64,000 nt of DNA from Peloplasma aerotolerans (GTDB lineage: Bacteria > Bacillota_I > Bacilli_A > Acholeplasmatales > Acholeplasmataceae), in contig NZ_JASCXW010000007.1 of NCBI RefSeq assembly GCF_030012175.1, positions 1 through 64,000 of the forward strand, given 5' to 3'. The notes beneath the pieces are model-generated. The model worked only from the letters and a program-made list of their open reading frames with translations, had not been told where the DNA came from and made no database searches. A program made the position numbers and the translations under genes. Shown piece by piece: positions 45,204 to 54,562 of this stretch; position 1 is the stretch's first letter; the number at the start of each line of letters is the position of its first letter.

Positions 45204-46514
45204 TTATACTTCTCCGCCTACCATTAAACGTTTGATATAAACACTTGGACTGCCAATACCGCTTAAACCAAATTTGAGGTCTGAGCCAATCTCTACAATC
45301 TCATTGATCATATCAAAGAAGTTTCCAGATATAACAATCATCTTAACAGGATGGTCAATTTCACCAGCTTTTATTTTAAAACCTGATGCTTGTAAACTGA
45401 AATCACCTGATACAGTTTTTACACCAGCATGAAGACCTACAAGTTCTGTGATATATACACCATCTTGTATATCTTTGATAATATCATCAAAGGATTTAGC
45501 CTTAGGTTCTAAATAAAGGTTGGTTGGTGAAATCCCTCCACCAAAGCCATTACCTGTTGGTTCAACATTATATATTTTCGCTGTTTTTAGGTTATGGTTG
45601 AATCCAGTAAATACACCTTTTTCAACGACATATCTCTTTTTACAAGCGACACCTTCATCATCAAATGGTGTTTGAAAATATGCATCTTTATGTAGCGGAT
45701 CATCTATGAGATTAAATGATTCATTTGCTATTTTTTGACCTACTTTATCTTTTAATGCTGTTAAATTTCGGTATGCCGATTCGCCAGAAAAGATTGTTGA
45801 AAATACTTGTAATAAGTCGCTGAATTTTTCATTCGAAAAAACAATAGGATATGACTTAGAAGGAATCGATGACCCTCCTAATTTAGAAACGCCTTTATGT
45901 ATTGTTTCTTCTGCCATTTTTTTAGCCTCAAATTGCTCAAATGATTTAACAAGTTTAATGTCATATGCTGTTTTAATATCATCATCTTTTTTAAACACTC
46001 CGATGGCATAAGCATATGCATATGTATTTCTTCTTGTTAAATAAAGCCCCTTGGAATTAATTAATGTTGTCGTTGTATCATTTTCTTGATACACAGATGT
46101 TTGAACTTGTGACACATACTTGTTTGTTAATATTGTTTTTTCTAAATCTTTAAGCAGTTCTATTTTGTTTAGGACGTTTATTTTACTAAAATCATAAATC
46201 TCATCTTTAACCTCTGGATAAGATGGAGAGCCTTCAAAAATAATAGCTGGTTCTTCAATAGTTAATGCCTTAGCGTTTTCTATAAGTTGATCGAGCATTT
46301 GATCAACGTTGCTTGTTGAAAGGTTTTCGAATTTAATTGTTGATAATTTGTGATTATAAATCCCTCGTATATTGACAACTTCAACATCACTTTGAACGTG
46401 TTGATCAAGTTCGTTTTGATAGACACCTAACTTTAAGCTCCGATTGCGAACAGCAAATATTTCTAAGTCTTTTAACCCTTTCGATAATCCTAACTCTATC
46501 CATTTTTTATACAT
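45204..46514 (-). CDS. tldE: TldE/PmbA-type peptidase partner
   Basis: 436-aa non-metal-binding partner of TldD. The pair forms a heterodimeric protease that trims unfolded peptides; in enterobacteria it matures microcin B17 and degrades CcdA. Family features include GGISPTNLYLEPK, VYITELVGLHAGVKTVSGDFS and a C-terminal IGSPSVYIKRLMVGG. No HExxxH motif, as expected. Its ATG overlaps the tldD stop by 1 nt (TAATG). Confidence 0.9.
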   Translation of the reverse strand: MYKKWIELGLSKGLKDLEIFAVRNRSLKLGVYQNELDQHVQSDVEVVNIRGIYNHKLSTIKFENLSTSNVDQMLDQLIENAKALTIEEPAIIFEGSPSYPEVKDEIYDFSKINVLNKIELLKDLEKTILTNKYVSQVQTSVYQENDTTTTLINSKGLYLTRRNTYAYAYAIGVFKKDDDIKTAYDIKLVKSFEQFEAKKMAEETIHKGVSKLGGSSIPSKSYPIVFSNEKFSDLLQVFSTIFSGESAYRNLTALKDKVGQKIANESFNLIDDPLHKDAYFQTPFDDEGVACKKRYVVEKGVFTGFNHNLKTAKIYNVEPTGNGFGGGISPTNLYLEPKAKSFDDIIKDIQDGVYITELVGLHAGVKTVSGDFSLQASGFKIKAGEIDHPVKMIVISGNFFDMINEIVEIGSDLKFGLSGIGSPSVYIKRLMVGGEV

Positions 46515-47899
46515 TACTTTTGTCCTCCTGATCCACCAACAGTCATTGATGATACACGAATAGTTGGTTGGCCAACATCAACAGGAATACTTCCAGAAAT
46601 TGATCCACACATTCCTTGTCCTAGTTCTAGGTTGTCAGCAACTTTGTCTATCTTAAATAATATGTCTTTACCGTGTCCAATAAGCATAGCTCCTCTTACA
46701 GGTCTTGTTAATTTACCATCTTCAATCATATAGCCTTCTTGAACTGCAAAGTTAAACTCTCCAGTTGCTGGAACAACAGTTCCACCGCCAAGTTTTTTGG
46801 CGAATAATCCATATTTAGTATCTTTAATAATATCTTCAAACTTATCTTTACCTGGAGCAATATAAGTTGAATTCATTCTTGAAGTTGGTGAATATTTATA
46901 AGATTGTCTTCTGCCTGAACCAGTCGGTTTCATCTTCATTTTTCTAGCATTACGATAATCAATTAAGTAGCCTTTTAAAACTCCATTTTCGATTAATAGA
47001 TTTTTTTGTGTCTCCATGCCTTCATCATCAAAATTAAGTCTACCCCATGCGCTGTCTACATTTCCATCATCATATGCAGTCACAAGATCTGAACCTATTT
47101 TTTCGCCTAACTTCCCAACAAATGGAGACAAACCTTTTGCAACAGATGTCGCTTCAAGAGGATGCCCACATGCTTCATGAAAAATTACCCCACCAAAACC
47201 ATTATGCAAGACAACAGGCATAACTTGAGAAGTCATATCTTCTGCTGATAATAACTGAACTGCACTTTCGGCAACCTCTAAAGCAAGCTTTCTTGTATCA
47301 ATTGCATCAAATATTTCAAAACCCATATAACGACCTGGTCCTTCATAAGCTTGTTGCATCAACCCATTCTCTTGAGCAACTGCCATCAAGACAACTCTAG
47401 TATGTGTTCTAACATCATCTTGGAAAATACCATCACTATTCGCAATTAAAACCGATTGCTCGTTTTCTAACAACTGTGTTATTGCTTGAACAATTTTTGG
47501 ATTATAATTTTTGATAAGATTTGATAACTCCTGTAATATATTTGTTTTTTCTATAGTAGGTACTTTATCCATTGGTTTTTTTATGTGACTTATAAATGGT
47601 TTTTGATCACCTAAAGATTTAGCTTTATGGATTTTGCCATTAAAGGAAGCTCTAAGGTTAGTGATAACTTCTAATAAAGATTCATAAGTCACATTGTTGG
47701 TGTACCCATAAACTTCATCAGTATTTAGTATTAACCTAATGCCTGCACCAAACACATTTCCACGATCGATTGAAGTCACTTCTCCGCTGATGACTTTGAT
47801 CAAAGATGATTTCGTATCTTCAATAAAAATTTCAGCAAAATCAGCTCCTGTTAATAATGCTTCATTCAATAATTTCTGTATCTCGTTTTTACTTAACAT
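46514..47899 (-). CDS. tldD: TldD metalloprotease
   Basis: 461-aa zinc protease subunit. The metal motif HEACGHPLEATSV (HExxxH) is near residue 240, and the C-terminal ligand region CGSISGSIPVDVGQPTI with SSMTVGGSGG is intact. AGAGG lies 7-8 nt before the ATG. It forms an operon with tldE and perhaps the aldo/keto reductase. No small precursor peptide gene was seen beside it. Confidence 0.93.
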   Translation of the reverse strand: MLSKNEIQKLLNEALLTGADFAEIFIEDTKSSLIKVISGEVTSIDRGNVFGAGIRLILNTDEVYGYTNNVTYESLLEVITNLRASFNGKIHKAKSLGDQKPFISHIKKPMDKVPTIEKTNILQELSNLIKNYNPKIVQAITQLLENEQSVLIANSDGIFQDDVRTHTRVVLMAVAQENGLMQQAYEGPGRYMGFEIFDAIDTRKLALEVAESAVQLLSAEDMTSQVMPVVLHNGFGGVIFHEACGHPLEATSVAKGLSPFVGKLGEKIGSDLVTAYDDGNVDSAWGRLNFDDEGMETQKNLLIENGVLKGYLIDYRNARKMKMKPTGSGRRQSYKYSPTSRMNSTYIAPGKDKFEDIIKDTKYGLFAKKLGGGTVVPATGEFNFAVQEGYMIEDGKLTRPVRGAMLIGHGKDILFKIDKVADNLELGQGMCGSISGSIPVDVGQPTIRVSSMTVGGSGGQK

Positions 47900-47923
47900 A
47901 TCATTGCCTCTTTTCTCTATTCT

Positions 47924-47952
47924 ATTTTAATGTAAATTGCTTATGAATACAA
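47924..47952 (-). promoter_or_regulatory. tldD promoter
   Basis: TTGTAT (47947-47952), 17-bp spacer, TAAAAT (47924-47929). Confidence 0.5.
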
Positions 47953-47960
47953 CTAATAGA

Positions 47961-47985
47961 AAAAGGATTGGACACCAATCCTTTT
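47961..47985 (-). terminator. Terminator of ABC exporter pair 2
   Basis: Perfect 11-bp arms AAAAGGATTGG and CCAATCCTTTT with a three-base loop; T run in both directions. Confidence 0.88.
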
Positions 47986-47995
47986 AACTAAAATA

Positions 47996-49783
47996 TTATA
48001 ATGTCTCTTGATCATCATATTGAAGTTTGTAGAGGTTATAATATAACCCTTTTTGTTTCAATAACTCTTGATGACTGCCTTCTTCTTTGATTTCGCCTTT
48101 TTGCATCACAATGATTTTATCACTATGCTGTATCGTCGATAATCGATGAGCAACGATAAGCATCGTTGAGATGTTCATCATTTTTTCTAATGATTCTTGA
48201 ATCAATTCTTCGGTTTCACTATCGATGTTTGCTGTTGCTTCATCTAAAATCATTAAACTAGGTTTATAGACCAAAGCTCTAGCAAATGATATTAATTGTC
48301 TTTGTCCACTAGAAAAGTTATTTCCACGTTCTAATACAACATGGTCATATCCATCTGGTAGCTTATCAATAAAAGTATTTGCTCCTACATATTCTGATGC
48401 AGCAATAACTTCTTCTTTTGTGATACTATCATCTCTTAACGTAATATTATCTAAAATTGTACCACTAAACAAGAAGACATCTTGTAGCATTTGGCCAATA
48501 TGTTTTCTAAGTGACGATCTTTTGATTTTTCTAATATCAATACCATCAATTAATATTTGACCTTTTTGGATTTCATAGTTTCTAACAATAAGCGATAAAA
48601 TCGTTGTTTTACCTGAACCGGTTGCGCCAACAAAAGCGACCGTATCTCCGGGATTGACCTTGAAACTGACGTTTCTTAAGACCCATTCATCAGGAATATA
48701 TTGAAACCAAACATCCTTAAACTCAATAGATCCGGTAAATGATTTGATTTCAATCGCATCCGGGTCATCAACGATATCAGGTTTCGTATCTAATACATCA
48801 AATATCTTTTCTGCACTTGCAAAAGCATTTTGCAATGAGTTGAACTGCTCAGCTAGTTGTTGTATTGGTTGGAAGAAATCTCCAACATACATAAAATAAC
48901 TAAACAAGAACCCTGCAGTAATAACTGCTGCTAATACTTCTTGATAACCCACCCAAAGGATAATAACAGATCCAACCATAGATAATGCATACACGATAGG
49001 ACGATATATCCCGAAAACCATAATTTCTTGAAGATAACTTTTTTTCAGTTTTGTACTACGTTCATTAAACTCCTTAATCTTTTTATCTTCTTGATTAAAT
49101 ATTTGAGTTACTTTAATTCCCGATAGATTTTCTGATAAGAATGCGTTAACTTCTGAAACATTTGCTCTAACTCTTCGATATGATGCTCTTGAGAACCTTC
49201 TAAATAAGTATGTAGCTAACAACAAGAACGGCATGACAATTAAAAGAATTAAAGTCATTTTTACATTAATGATGAACAGAATAACTAAAATACCGATGAC
49301 ACTTAAAAAGTTTCTAACTAAGTTTAATGCAATATTTGTATACATTTCACTAATCGCATTGGTATCATTGGTTACTCTAGTTACTAGTTTTCCTACTGGT
49401 ACTTGATTGATTTGCCCAATGGACAAATTCTCAATATGATTGAAAACTTCATCTCTTAAATTAACAACTGTTTTTTGTCCTACTTTTTGTAGCATAACAC
49501 TTTGAATATATTGAACTGTATTACCAATTACAAGACTCACAATAAAGATAACGTTAATTGTAATAATATAAGTAATTTTTTCATTTCTTAATAAAACTTC
49601 GCTTGCTACCGTATCAACTGTCAACCCAATCAATAACGGTGGAATGAGTTGGACACTTAAACCGATAATCAGAAGAATAAAAATAATGATAAACTCCTTT
49701 TTAAAAGGTTTCATGTATGAGATTAAGCGTCTTAAAACTTCCTTATCACTTCGTTCACGAGTATTATCCTTGAAGTCCTTCAT
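47996..49783 (-). CDS. ABC exporter half-transporter, catalytic subunit (pair 2)
   Basis: 595 aa: six-span membrane domain, then ATPase. Walker A GATGSGKTT, catalytic Glu in MILDEATANID and His in IVAHRLST are intact, while the signature reads FSSGQ. This matches a heterodimer with the upstream subunit (BmrD/YheH-like arrangement). ATG at 49783 has AGGAGG 8 nt upstream. It overlaps the partner's end by 20 bp. Confidence 0.9.
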   Translation of the reverse strand: MKDFKDNTRERSDKEVLRRLISYMKPFKKEFIIIFILLIIGLSVQLIPPLLIGLTVDTVASEVLLRNEKITYIITINVIFIVSLVIGNTVQYIQSVMLQKVGQKTVVNLRDEVFNHIENLSIGQINQVPVGKLVTRVTNDTNAISEMYTNIALNLVRNFLSVIGILVILFIINVKMTLILLIVMPFLLLATYLFRRFSRASYRRVRANVSEVNAFLSENLSGIKVTQIFNQEDKKIKEFNERSTKLKKSYLQEIMVFGIYRPIVYALSMVGSVIILWVGYQEVLAAVITAGFLFSYFMYVGDFFQPIQQLAEQFNSLQNAFASAEKIFDVLDTKPDIVDDPDAIEIKSFTGSIEFKDVWFQYIPDEWVLRNVSFKVNPGDTVAFVGATGSGKTTILSLIVRNYEIQKGQILIDGIDIRKIKRSSLRKHIGQMLQDVFLFSGTILDNITLRDDSITKEEVIAASEYVGANTFIDKLPDGYDHVVLERGNNFSSGQRQLISFARALVYKPSLMILDEATANIDSETEELIQESLEKMMNISTMLIVAHRLSTIQHSDKIIVMQKGEIKEEGSHQELLKQKGLYYNLYKLQYDDQETL

Positions 49784-51542
49784 TGACTGCACCTCCTTGA
49801 ACTAAGTTTTCTAATGTTTGACGTTTCACCATATCTTGATATAGTGGTGATGTTTTCATCAGTTGTGCGTGATTTCCAATAGCAACCACTTCGCCTTGGT
49901 CAAATAGAATAATCTTATCCATTTTTCTAACCGTAGATATGCGGTGAGCAATAAAAATGGTTGTTTTCCCTTTTCTAATACGATGAAGGTTTTTAATGAT
50001 TGCTTCTTCAGTTTTTGTATCAACAGCAGAAACTGAATCATCTAGTATTAAGATTTCAGGGTTTTTAGCTAGTGCTCTTGCAATACTAATTCTTTGCTTT
50101 TGACCACCTGAAACTGTTACACCCCGTTCTCCAAGAATTGTTCCAAACTTTTCCTTGAACTCCATAACATTATCATAGACATCTGCTAGTTTAGCAGATT
50201 CAATGACATCCTCTTCAGTTGGATGTTCCATCGAAAATCCTATGTTGTCAATAATTGTCTCAGAAAACAAAAAATTATCTTGAGGAACATACCCTATAGT
50301 ATTTCTAACAGATTTAACTGAAAGTCGCATAATATCATGACCATCAATAAAAATCCGATTGTGATCTAAATTATAAATTTTCAGCAATAAGTCAACGAGA
50401 CTACTTTTACCACTACCAGTACGACCGAGTATCCCGACCATTTCACCTGCATTAATATCGAAACTTACGTTCTTTAGAACTGGTGAATCTCCATCTGGAT
50501 ATTTAAAAGTTAAGTCCTTAACTTGAATGCTACCCTTTAAGTCTTCAACATACTCAACATCCTCATGGTCTCTAACATCAATTTCATGATCTAAGAATTT
50601 TGCAATTCTTTGTGCACTACCTTTTGCTTGACTATGAATTTGAATAAACTGAGAAAGTGCCATGGTTGGCCATATTAGAGCAAAGAAGTAACTTAAATAC
50701 TCAGTAAGTTGTCCAGCAGTCATGCCTGTAGCATCACGATTAATCACCAATAAACTACCAAGAACAACAATGAAAAGAATGACGACGTTAAGTGCAACGC
50801 CAACAGCAATATTAATAATAATGATAAATTTTATAAACTTAATATGTTTATCGTATAAATCTAAGTTTCTTCTACTGAAAAACATAGCCTCTTTCATTTC
50901 TCTAACAAATGCTTTAATGACCGTAATCCCAGAAAAGTTTTCTTGAGTAAAATCACTTAGTTTTTCAAACGACTCTTGTCTTTCTTTAAATCGCGCTGAA
51001 ATTGTTCTTCTAATGAAGACTAATAAAATTGTTAAAATAACCATTGGAACTGCTGCATAAAAGGTTAATCTAGGATTTAGTCTAGCCATACGATATACAG
51101 CAAAAATACCTAATGTTAACCCATCGATTAGCATTAATATTCCAGGCCCATAAGACATTCTAACAGCTTCTAAATCGTTGATGAAATGTGCCATCAACCC
51201 GCCAACTTTTTCTTGGTTATAAAAACTTTGTGAAAGTTTGGTTGCATGACCAAACATAGTATTTCTTAATTGATATTCGATTCGTCTTGAAGCACCAAAA
51301 ATCGTATATCTCCATATAAAACGTCCAACAGTAATGATTCCTGCTAATACAGCTATTCTTATGATCGCTGCTTCTACAGCGTCGACATCAGGATTGGTTG
51401 AATTTAATGTATCAATAATTCCCCCAACTAAACGTGGTATATCAAGTTGATACCAGTCAACAACGATAAGTACGCTAGCTCCCAATAAAAAGAAAAGCGA
51501 GTATTTAAGGTAATACTTGCGAAAATGCTTTCCTAGTAACAT
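49764..51542 (-). CDS. ABC exporter half-transporter, degenerate subunit (pair 2)
   Basis: 592 aa. Walker A GRTGSGKSS and signature VSGGQ are present, but the catalytic Glu is Asp (LILDDSVSAVD); the switch His is kept (IAHRIST), unlike pair 1. It should form the non-hydrolysing site with its partner's FSSGQ. ATG at 51542 has AAGGAG 6 nt upstream. No regulator gene is adjacent, but an inverted repeat lies in its leader. Confidence 0.9.
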   Translation of the reverse strand: MLLGKHFRKYYLKYSLFFLLGASVLIVVDWYQLDIPRLVGGIIDTLNSTNPDVDAVEAAIIRIAVLAGIITVGRFIWRYTIFGASRRIEYQLRNTMFGHATKLSQSFYNQEKVGGLMAHFINDLEAVRMSYGPGILMLIDGLTLGIFAVYRMARLNPRLTFYAAVPMVILTILLVFIRRTISARFKERQESFEKLSDFTQENFSGITVIKAFVREMKEAMFFSRRNLDLYDKHIKFIKFIIIINIAVGVALNVVILFIVVLGSLLVINRDATGMTAGQLTEYLSYFFALIWPTMALSQFIQIHSQAKGSAQRIAKFLDHEIDVRDHEDVEYVEDLKGSIQVKDLTFKYPDGDSPVLKNVSFDINAGEMVGILGRTGSGKSSLVDLLLKIYNLDHNRIFIDGHDIMRLSVKSVRNTIGYVPQDNFLFSETIIDNIGFSMEHPTEEDVIESAKLADVYDNVMEFKEKFGTILGERGVTVSGGQKQRISIARALAKNPEILILDDSVSAVDTKTEEAIIKNLHRIRKGKTTIFIAHRISTVRKMDKIILFDQGEVVAIGNHAQLMKTSPLYQDMVKRQTLENLVQGGAVNEGLQG

Positions 51543-51565
51543 ATTTTTCTCCTTACATGATGCAA

Positions 51566-51585
51566 ATATACATTTTGTTGTATAT
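51566..51585. promoter_or_regulatory. Inverted repeat in the ABC pair 2 leader
   Basis: Perfect 7-bp arms ATATACA and TGTATAT separated by TTTTGT, 24 bp before the start codon. A repressor operator is possible. Confidence 0.4.
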
Positions 51586-51599
51586 GCTCTATAACATAA

Positions 51600-51628
51600 C
51601 AATAGGGACGTTCATCAACGCCCTATTG
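51600..51628 (-). terminator. Hairpin after the SHOCT-like operon
   Basis: CAATAGGG-CGTT pairs with AACG-T-CCCTATTG with one bulge and a GATG loop. No long T run follows, so termination may be partial, with read-through to the ABC pair. Confidence 0.55.
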
Positions 51629-51652
51629 AAAACTTATTTAATTAAACTTGAT

Positions 51653-52036
51653 TTAGTCAACAACGATTCTAACTGTGTCGCCATCAGCAGATTGCACATT
51701 AACAAGTTCGCCTTCTACACCTGCATTGATCATTTCTAGTAATGAGTCAATGTCGATATCAGATTGTTGTAAGTTAACATTAAATTTTCCAGTTTTAAGT
51801 AATTTGGCAAATTCAATTGGTATCTGGATTTTTACAACGTCACCATCTTTAGAATCAACAAAGATACGTAACATTCTAAACGGTGGTTTCTTAATATTAA
51901 CAGTTTGTTCAGCAAATCTAACTTCTGGTTTTTCCATAGCTGATAGTAAGTTTTCTGCTTCATCTGCTTTGATAATGCCTTTAGCTAGTAAATCTAATAT
52001 CTTCATTCTTCCTTCTTTTAATTGATCTTTTGACAT
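51653..52036 (-). CDS. SHOCT-like / YvlB-type small protein
   Basis: 127 aa, soluble. Residues about 10-30 (KILDLLAKGIIKADEAENLL) form the short helical hairpin seen in SHOCT-like and YvlB N-terminal domains. The rest is beta-rich (LRIFVDSKDGDVVKIQIP, VNVQSADGDTVRIVVD). The start at 52036 follows AAAGGTG. It is the last gene of a three-gene operon with a DUF2089 regulator and a membrane paralogue. Function unknown; envelope-stress roles are known only for some relatives. Confidence 0.65.
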   Translation of the reverse strand: MSKDQLKEGRMKILDLLAKGIIKADEAENLLSAMEKPEVRFAEQTVNIKKPPFRMLRIFVDSKDGDVVKIQIPIEFAKLLKTGKFNVNLQQSDIDIDSLLEMINAGVEGELVNVQSADGDTVRIVVD

Positions 52037-52064
52037 TTCGTTCACCTTTCTTTCTATATGTTTC

Positions 52065-52475
52065 CTATTTTTTCTTGAGAAGACCTAATGCATCAGCAAC
52101 AGATAATTCTCCTCGTTCAATTTTTTCTAGAATACTTGCTTTAGACACTCTTGGTTCTTCTTTTTCAACTTCGTCATCAACAGTTTCTGGTGTATAACCT
52201 AAAGCAATGATGACATCGTCTAACATCTTCTTAACAGTCGGATAACTTATATTAAGTTCTTTTTCGATTGCTTTAATGTTACCTCTGTTCTTTACAAATA
52301 TCTCTATGAAGTATAACTTCTCTGATTCCATATAGTTAAATTTTGATAATGTAAATGATCCTTCTATGGAAGTATGGCAATGATCGCAATGTAACTTAGC
52401 TACTCTTAAATCATTTTTACATATTGGACACATTGATATAACGGGATTAACATTGACTTTATTGGATTCTTTCAT
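52065..52475 (-). CDS. DUF2089-family zinc-ribbon/HTH protein
   Basis: 136 aa. The N-terminal zinc ribbon is formed by CPICKNDL and CDHCHTS. A central helix-turn-helix (IEKELNISYPTVKKMLDDVI) matches DUF2089 proteins, thought to be transcription regulators. The C-terminus ILEKIERGELSVADALGLL repeats the helical motif found in both neighbouring proteins. Likely autoregulator of this operon. Confidence 0.78.
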   Translation of the reverse strand: MKESNKVNVNPVISMCPICKNDLRVAKLHCDHCHTSIEGSFTLSKFNYMESEKLYFIEIFVKNRGNIKAIEKELNISYPTVKKMLDDVIIALGYTPETVDDEVEKEEPRVSKASILEKIERGELSVADALGLLKKK

Positions 52476-52489
52476 TTAATTCATCTCCT

Positions 52490-52849
52490 TTAGATTGTTT
52501 TTATCAATATTCTTTCATTTGTTTTTGTACTTATATTAACTTTAACACCTTTCATCGATATCAAATCGATAAGTTCACTTGGTGACATTGGAAATTGTTC
52601 ACTGATTTGTTCTTGATTCTTAAATCGTTTTAACAAGATCCATTTAATTAAAAATATAGGTAGGGGTAAAAGCAAAATGATACCTAAAAGCATATTTGCC
52701 GCTTTTTCATCTGGAACCCTTACTTTTATTTTAACGAAACCAGCTCTTTGAGGTTTTCTTTCCTTATAGGGATTATACAAAAGTTGATATGCCTTCTTTT
52801 TATTGAGTTCTTTTTTTTCTAATTTAGTTAACACTTCATATTTTGTCAT
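52490..52849 (-). CDS. Small membrane protein, paralogue of the SHOCT-like protein
   Basis: 119 aa. The N-terminal motif VLTKLEKKELNKKKAYQLL resembles the helical motif of the two following genes. Next come a beta strand (VKIKVRVP), one membrane span (about 54-72), and a tail (ELIDLISMKGVKVNIS) that aligns with the C-terminus of the 51653-52036 protein. So it looks like a diverged, membrane-tethered copy. It is first in the operon behind a full consensus promoter. Confidence 0.65.
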   Translation of the reverse strand: MTKYEVLTKLEKKELNKKKAYQLLYNPYKERKPQRAGFVKIKVRVPDEKAANMLLGIILLLPLPIFLIKWILLKRFKNQEQISEQFPMSPSELIDLISMKGVKVNISTKTNERILIKTI

Positions 52850-52889
52850 TTTGTCACCGCCTTAATTAATATTTTTAATTTGTACTTTA

Positions 52890-52918
52890 ATTATATTGAT
52901 TTATTAGATGTTTGTCAA
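52890..52918 (-). promoter_or_regulatory. Consensus promoter of the SHOCT-like operon
   Basis: TTGACA (52913-52918), 17-bp spacer, TATAAT (52890-52895): perfect match to sigma-A consensus, so probably repressed or highly expressed. Confidence 0.85.
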
Positions 52919-53035
52919 CACTTTTGTGTGATTTTGATTAAAATAATTAATTTTTGCCTTGAAATTGTTCATATTTCCTGTTTTTTTGGAGCTTTTTGCG
53001 TTATAATATGACATAAAGAAGGAAGGTATATCAAA

Positions 53036-54250
53036 ATGAATAGATTAATTGAACGCTTTTTAAGATATGTAAAAATCGATACACAATCAGATCATGAGTC
53101 AACAACTACACCATCGACCGAAAAACAAAAGGATTTAAGTAGAGTTTTAGTTAAGGAGTTAAAAGATATAGGACTAGATGCTTTTCTAGATGATTTAGGT
53201 TATGTTTATACAAAAATAGAAAAGAATATAGAAAGCGCACCTGCGATAGGGTTTGTCGCTCATGTCGACACTTCTCCTGATGCACCAGGTAAAGATGTTA
53301 ACCCGAGAATTATCGAAAACTACGATGGTTCAGTCATTCAACTAAATGATAAGTTATCTATGGACCCCAGTCATTATCCTAGTTTATCAAGAGTTATTGG
53401 TGATGATATTATTGTAACTGATGGCAATACTTTATTGGGTGCTGATGATAAATGTGGTGTTGCTGAAATTATGGAGTTAGCTGAGTATTTTGTGGCTAAC
53501 CCTGATGTTAAGCATGGTGACATTTATATTTGTTTTACACCGGACGAGGAAATTGGTCAAGGTGCAGACCACTTTAACTATGATTATTTCAAAGCTGATT
53601 TTGCATATACTGCAGATGGGGATGAAGTTGGTATTATCGAGTATGAGAATTTTAATGCAGCAACTGCTGTAGTAAAATTCACTGGAAAAAGCATTCATCC
53701 GGGTTCTGCTAAGCATAAAATGATTAATGCATTGCATCTTGGTATGGAATTTCATTCATTATTACCTGTATTTTTGAATCCTGCATTTACTGAAAACTAT
53801 GAAGGATTTAATCATTTAACTGGTATGAAGGGTGAAGTGGAGCAAGCTATATCTAGTTATATCATTAGAAATCATGATATGAATAAATTTAAAGAACAGA
53901 AAAGTGAGTTTGAAAGAATCAGCAAATACATGAATGAAAAATATGGTTATCAAGCAGTTGAATTATCGGTAAAAGATAGTTACTATAACATGTATGAGAT
54001 TATTAAAGACCATATGCATATTATTGATTTAGCGAAAAAAGCTGTTCAAAATGTTGGTCTAACGCCTTCTACTAAGCCTATTAGAGGTGGTACTGATGGA
54101 GCAAGATTAACTTATGAAGGATTATTGTGCCCTAACTTAGGTACTGGCGGATATCAGTTCCATGGTCGTATGGAGTTTTGCTCAATTCAACAAATGAACA
54201 AGGCAGTGCAAGTTTTAATTGAGATTGTGAAATTAAGTGTAAAAAAATAA
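53036..54250 (+). CDS. pepT: Peptidase T (tripeptidase)
   Basis: M20-family dizinc aminotripeptidase, 404 aa, cytoplasmic. Metal and catalytic motifs are GFVAHVDTSPDAPG, LLGADDKCGVAEIME, CFTPDEEIGQGAD and PIRGGTDGARL. AGAAGGAAGG precedes the ATG. It is monocistronic, divergent from the SHOCT-like operon, with a TATAAT at 53002-53007. Confidence 0.96.
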   Translation: MNRLIERFLRYVKIDTQSDHESTTTPSTEKQKDLSRVLVKELKDIGLDAFLDDLGYVYTKIEKNIESAPAIGFVAHVDTSPDAPGKDVNPRIIENYDGSVIQLNDKLSMDPSHYPSLSRVIGDDIIVTDGNTLLGADDKCGVAEIMELAEYFVANPDVKHGDIYICFTPDEEIGQGADHFNYDYFKADFAYTADGDEVGIIEYENFNAATAVVKFTGKSIHPGSAKHKMINALHLGMEFHSLLPVFLNPAFTENYEGFNHLTGMKGEVEQAISSYIIRNHDMNKFKEQKSEFERISKYMNEKYGYQAVELSVKDSYYNMYEIIKDHMHIIDLAKKAVQNVGLTPSTKPIRGGTDGARLTYEGLLCPNLGTGGYQFHGRMEFCSIQQMNKAVQVLIEIVKLSVKK

Positions 54251-54267
54251 AAGGGAATATTCCCTTT
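54250..54267 (+). terminator. Terminator of pepT
   Basis: Arms AAAGGGA and TCCCTTT around ATAT, then a T run; near-palindromic, so it may act for both converging genes. Confidence 0.8.
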
Positions 54268-54286
54268 TTTTGTTGCCAGTTTATGA

Positions 54287-54562
54287 TTACGTATAATATA
54301 AACTGATTAATGGTGTTACGATAACACCTAAATATAGCGAAACCTTTACGTAAGTTGAAAACGCATGAAAAGGTTTATGAAATAAACGCTCTGAAAATAA
54401 AATAATCGAATAATTTAAAGTCATTAGAAATAGTGATGCTGTGCTAAATAATAGTTTCATACCAAGTTCACCACCAAAATTGGGGTTCGTATATGAAATG
54501 ACATTGATGACTATATAAAGTAAAACACCAAATATTAAATAACTATACTTTAAGACTGCCAT
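54287..54562 (-). CDS. Small three-span membrane protein
   Basis: 91 aa with three hydrophobic segments (about 5-22, 33-55, 72-90). Not recognised. It overlaps the end of the Sel1-repeat gene by 13 bp and is likely cotranscribed with it. Confidence 0.55.
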   Translation of the reverse strand: MAVLKYSYLIFGVLLYIVINVISYTNPNFGGELGMKLLFSTASLFLMTLNYSIILFSERLFHKPFHAFSTYVKVSLYLGVIVTPLISLYYT

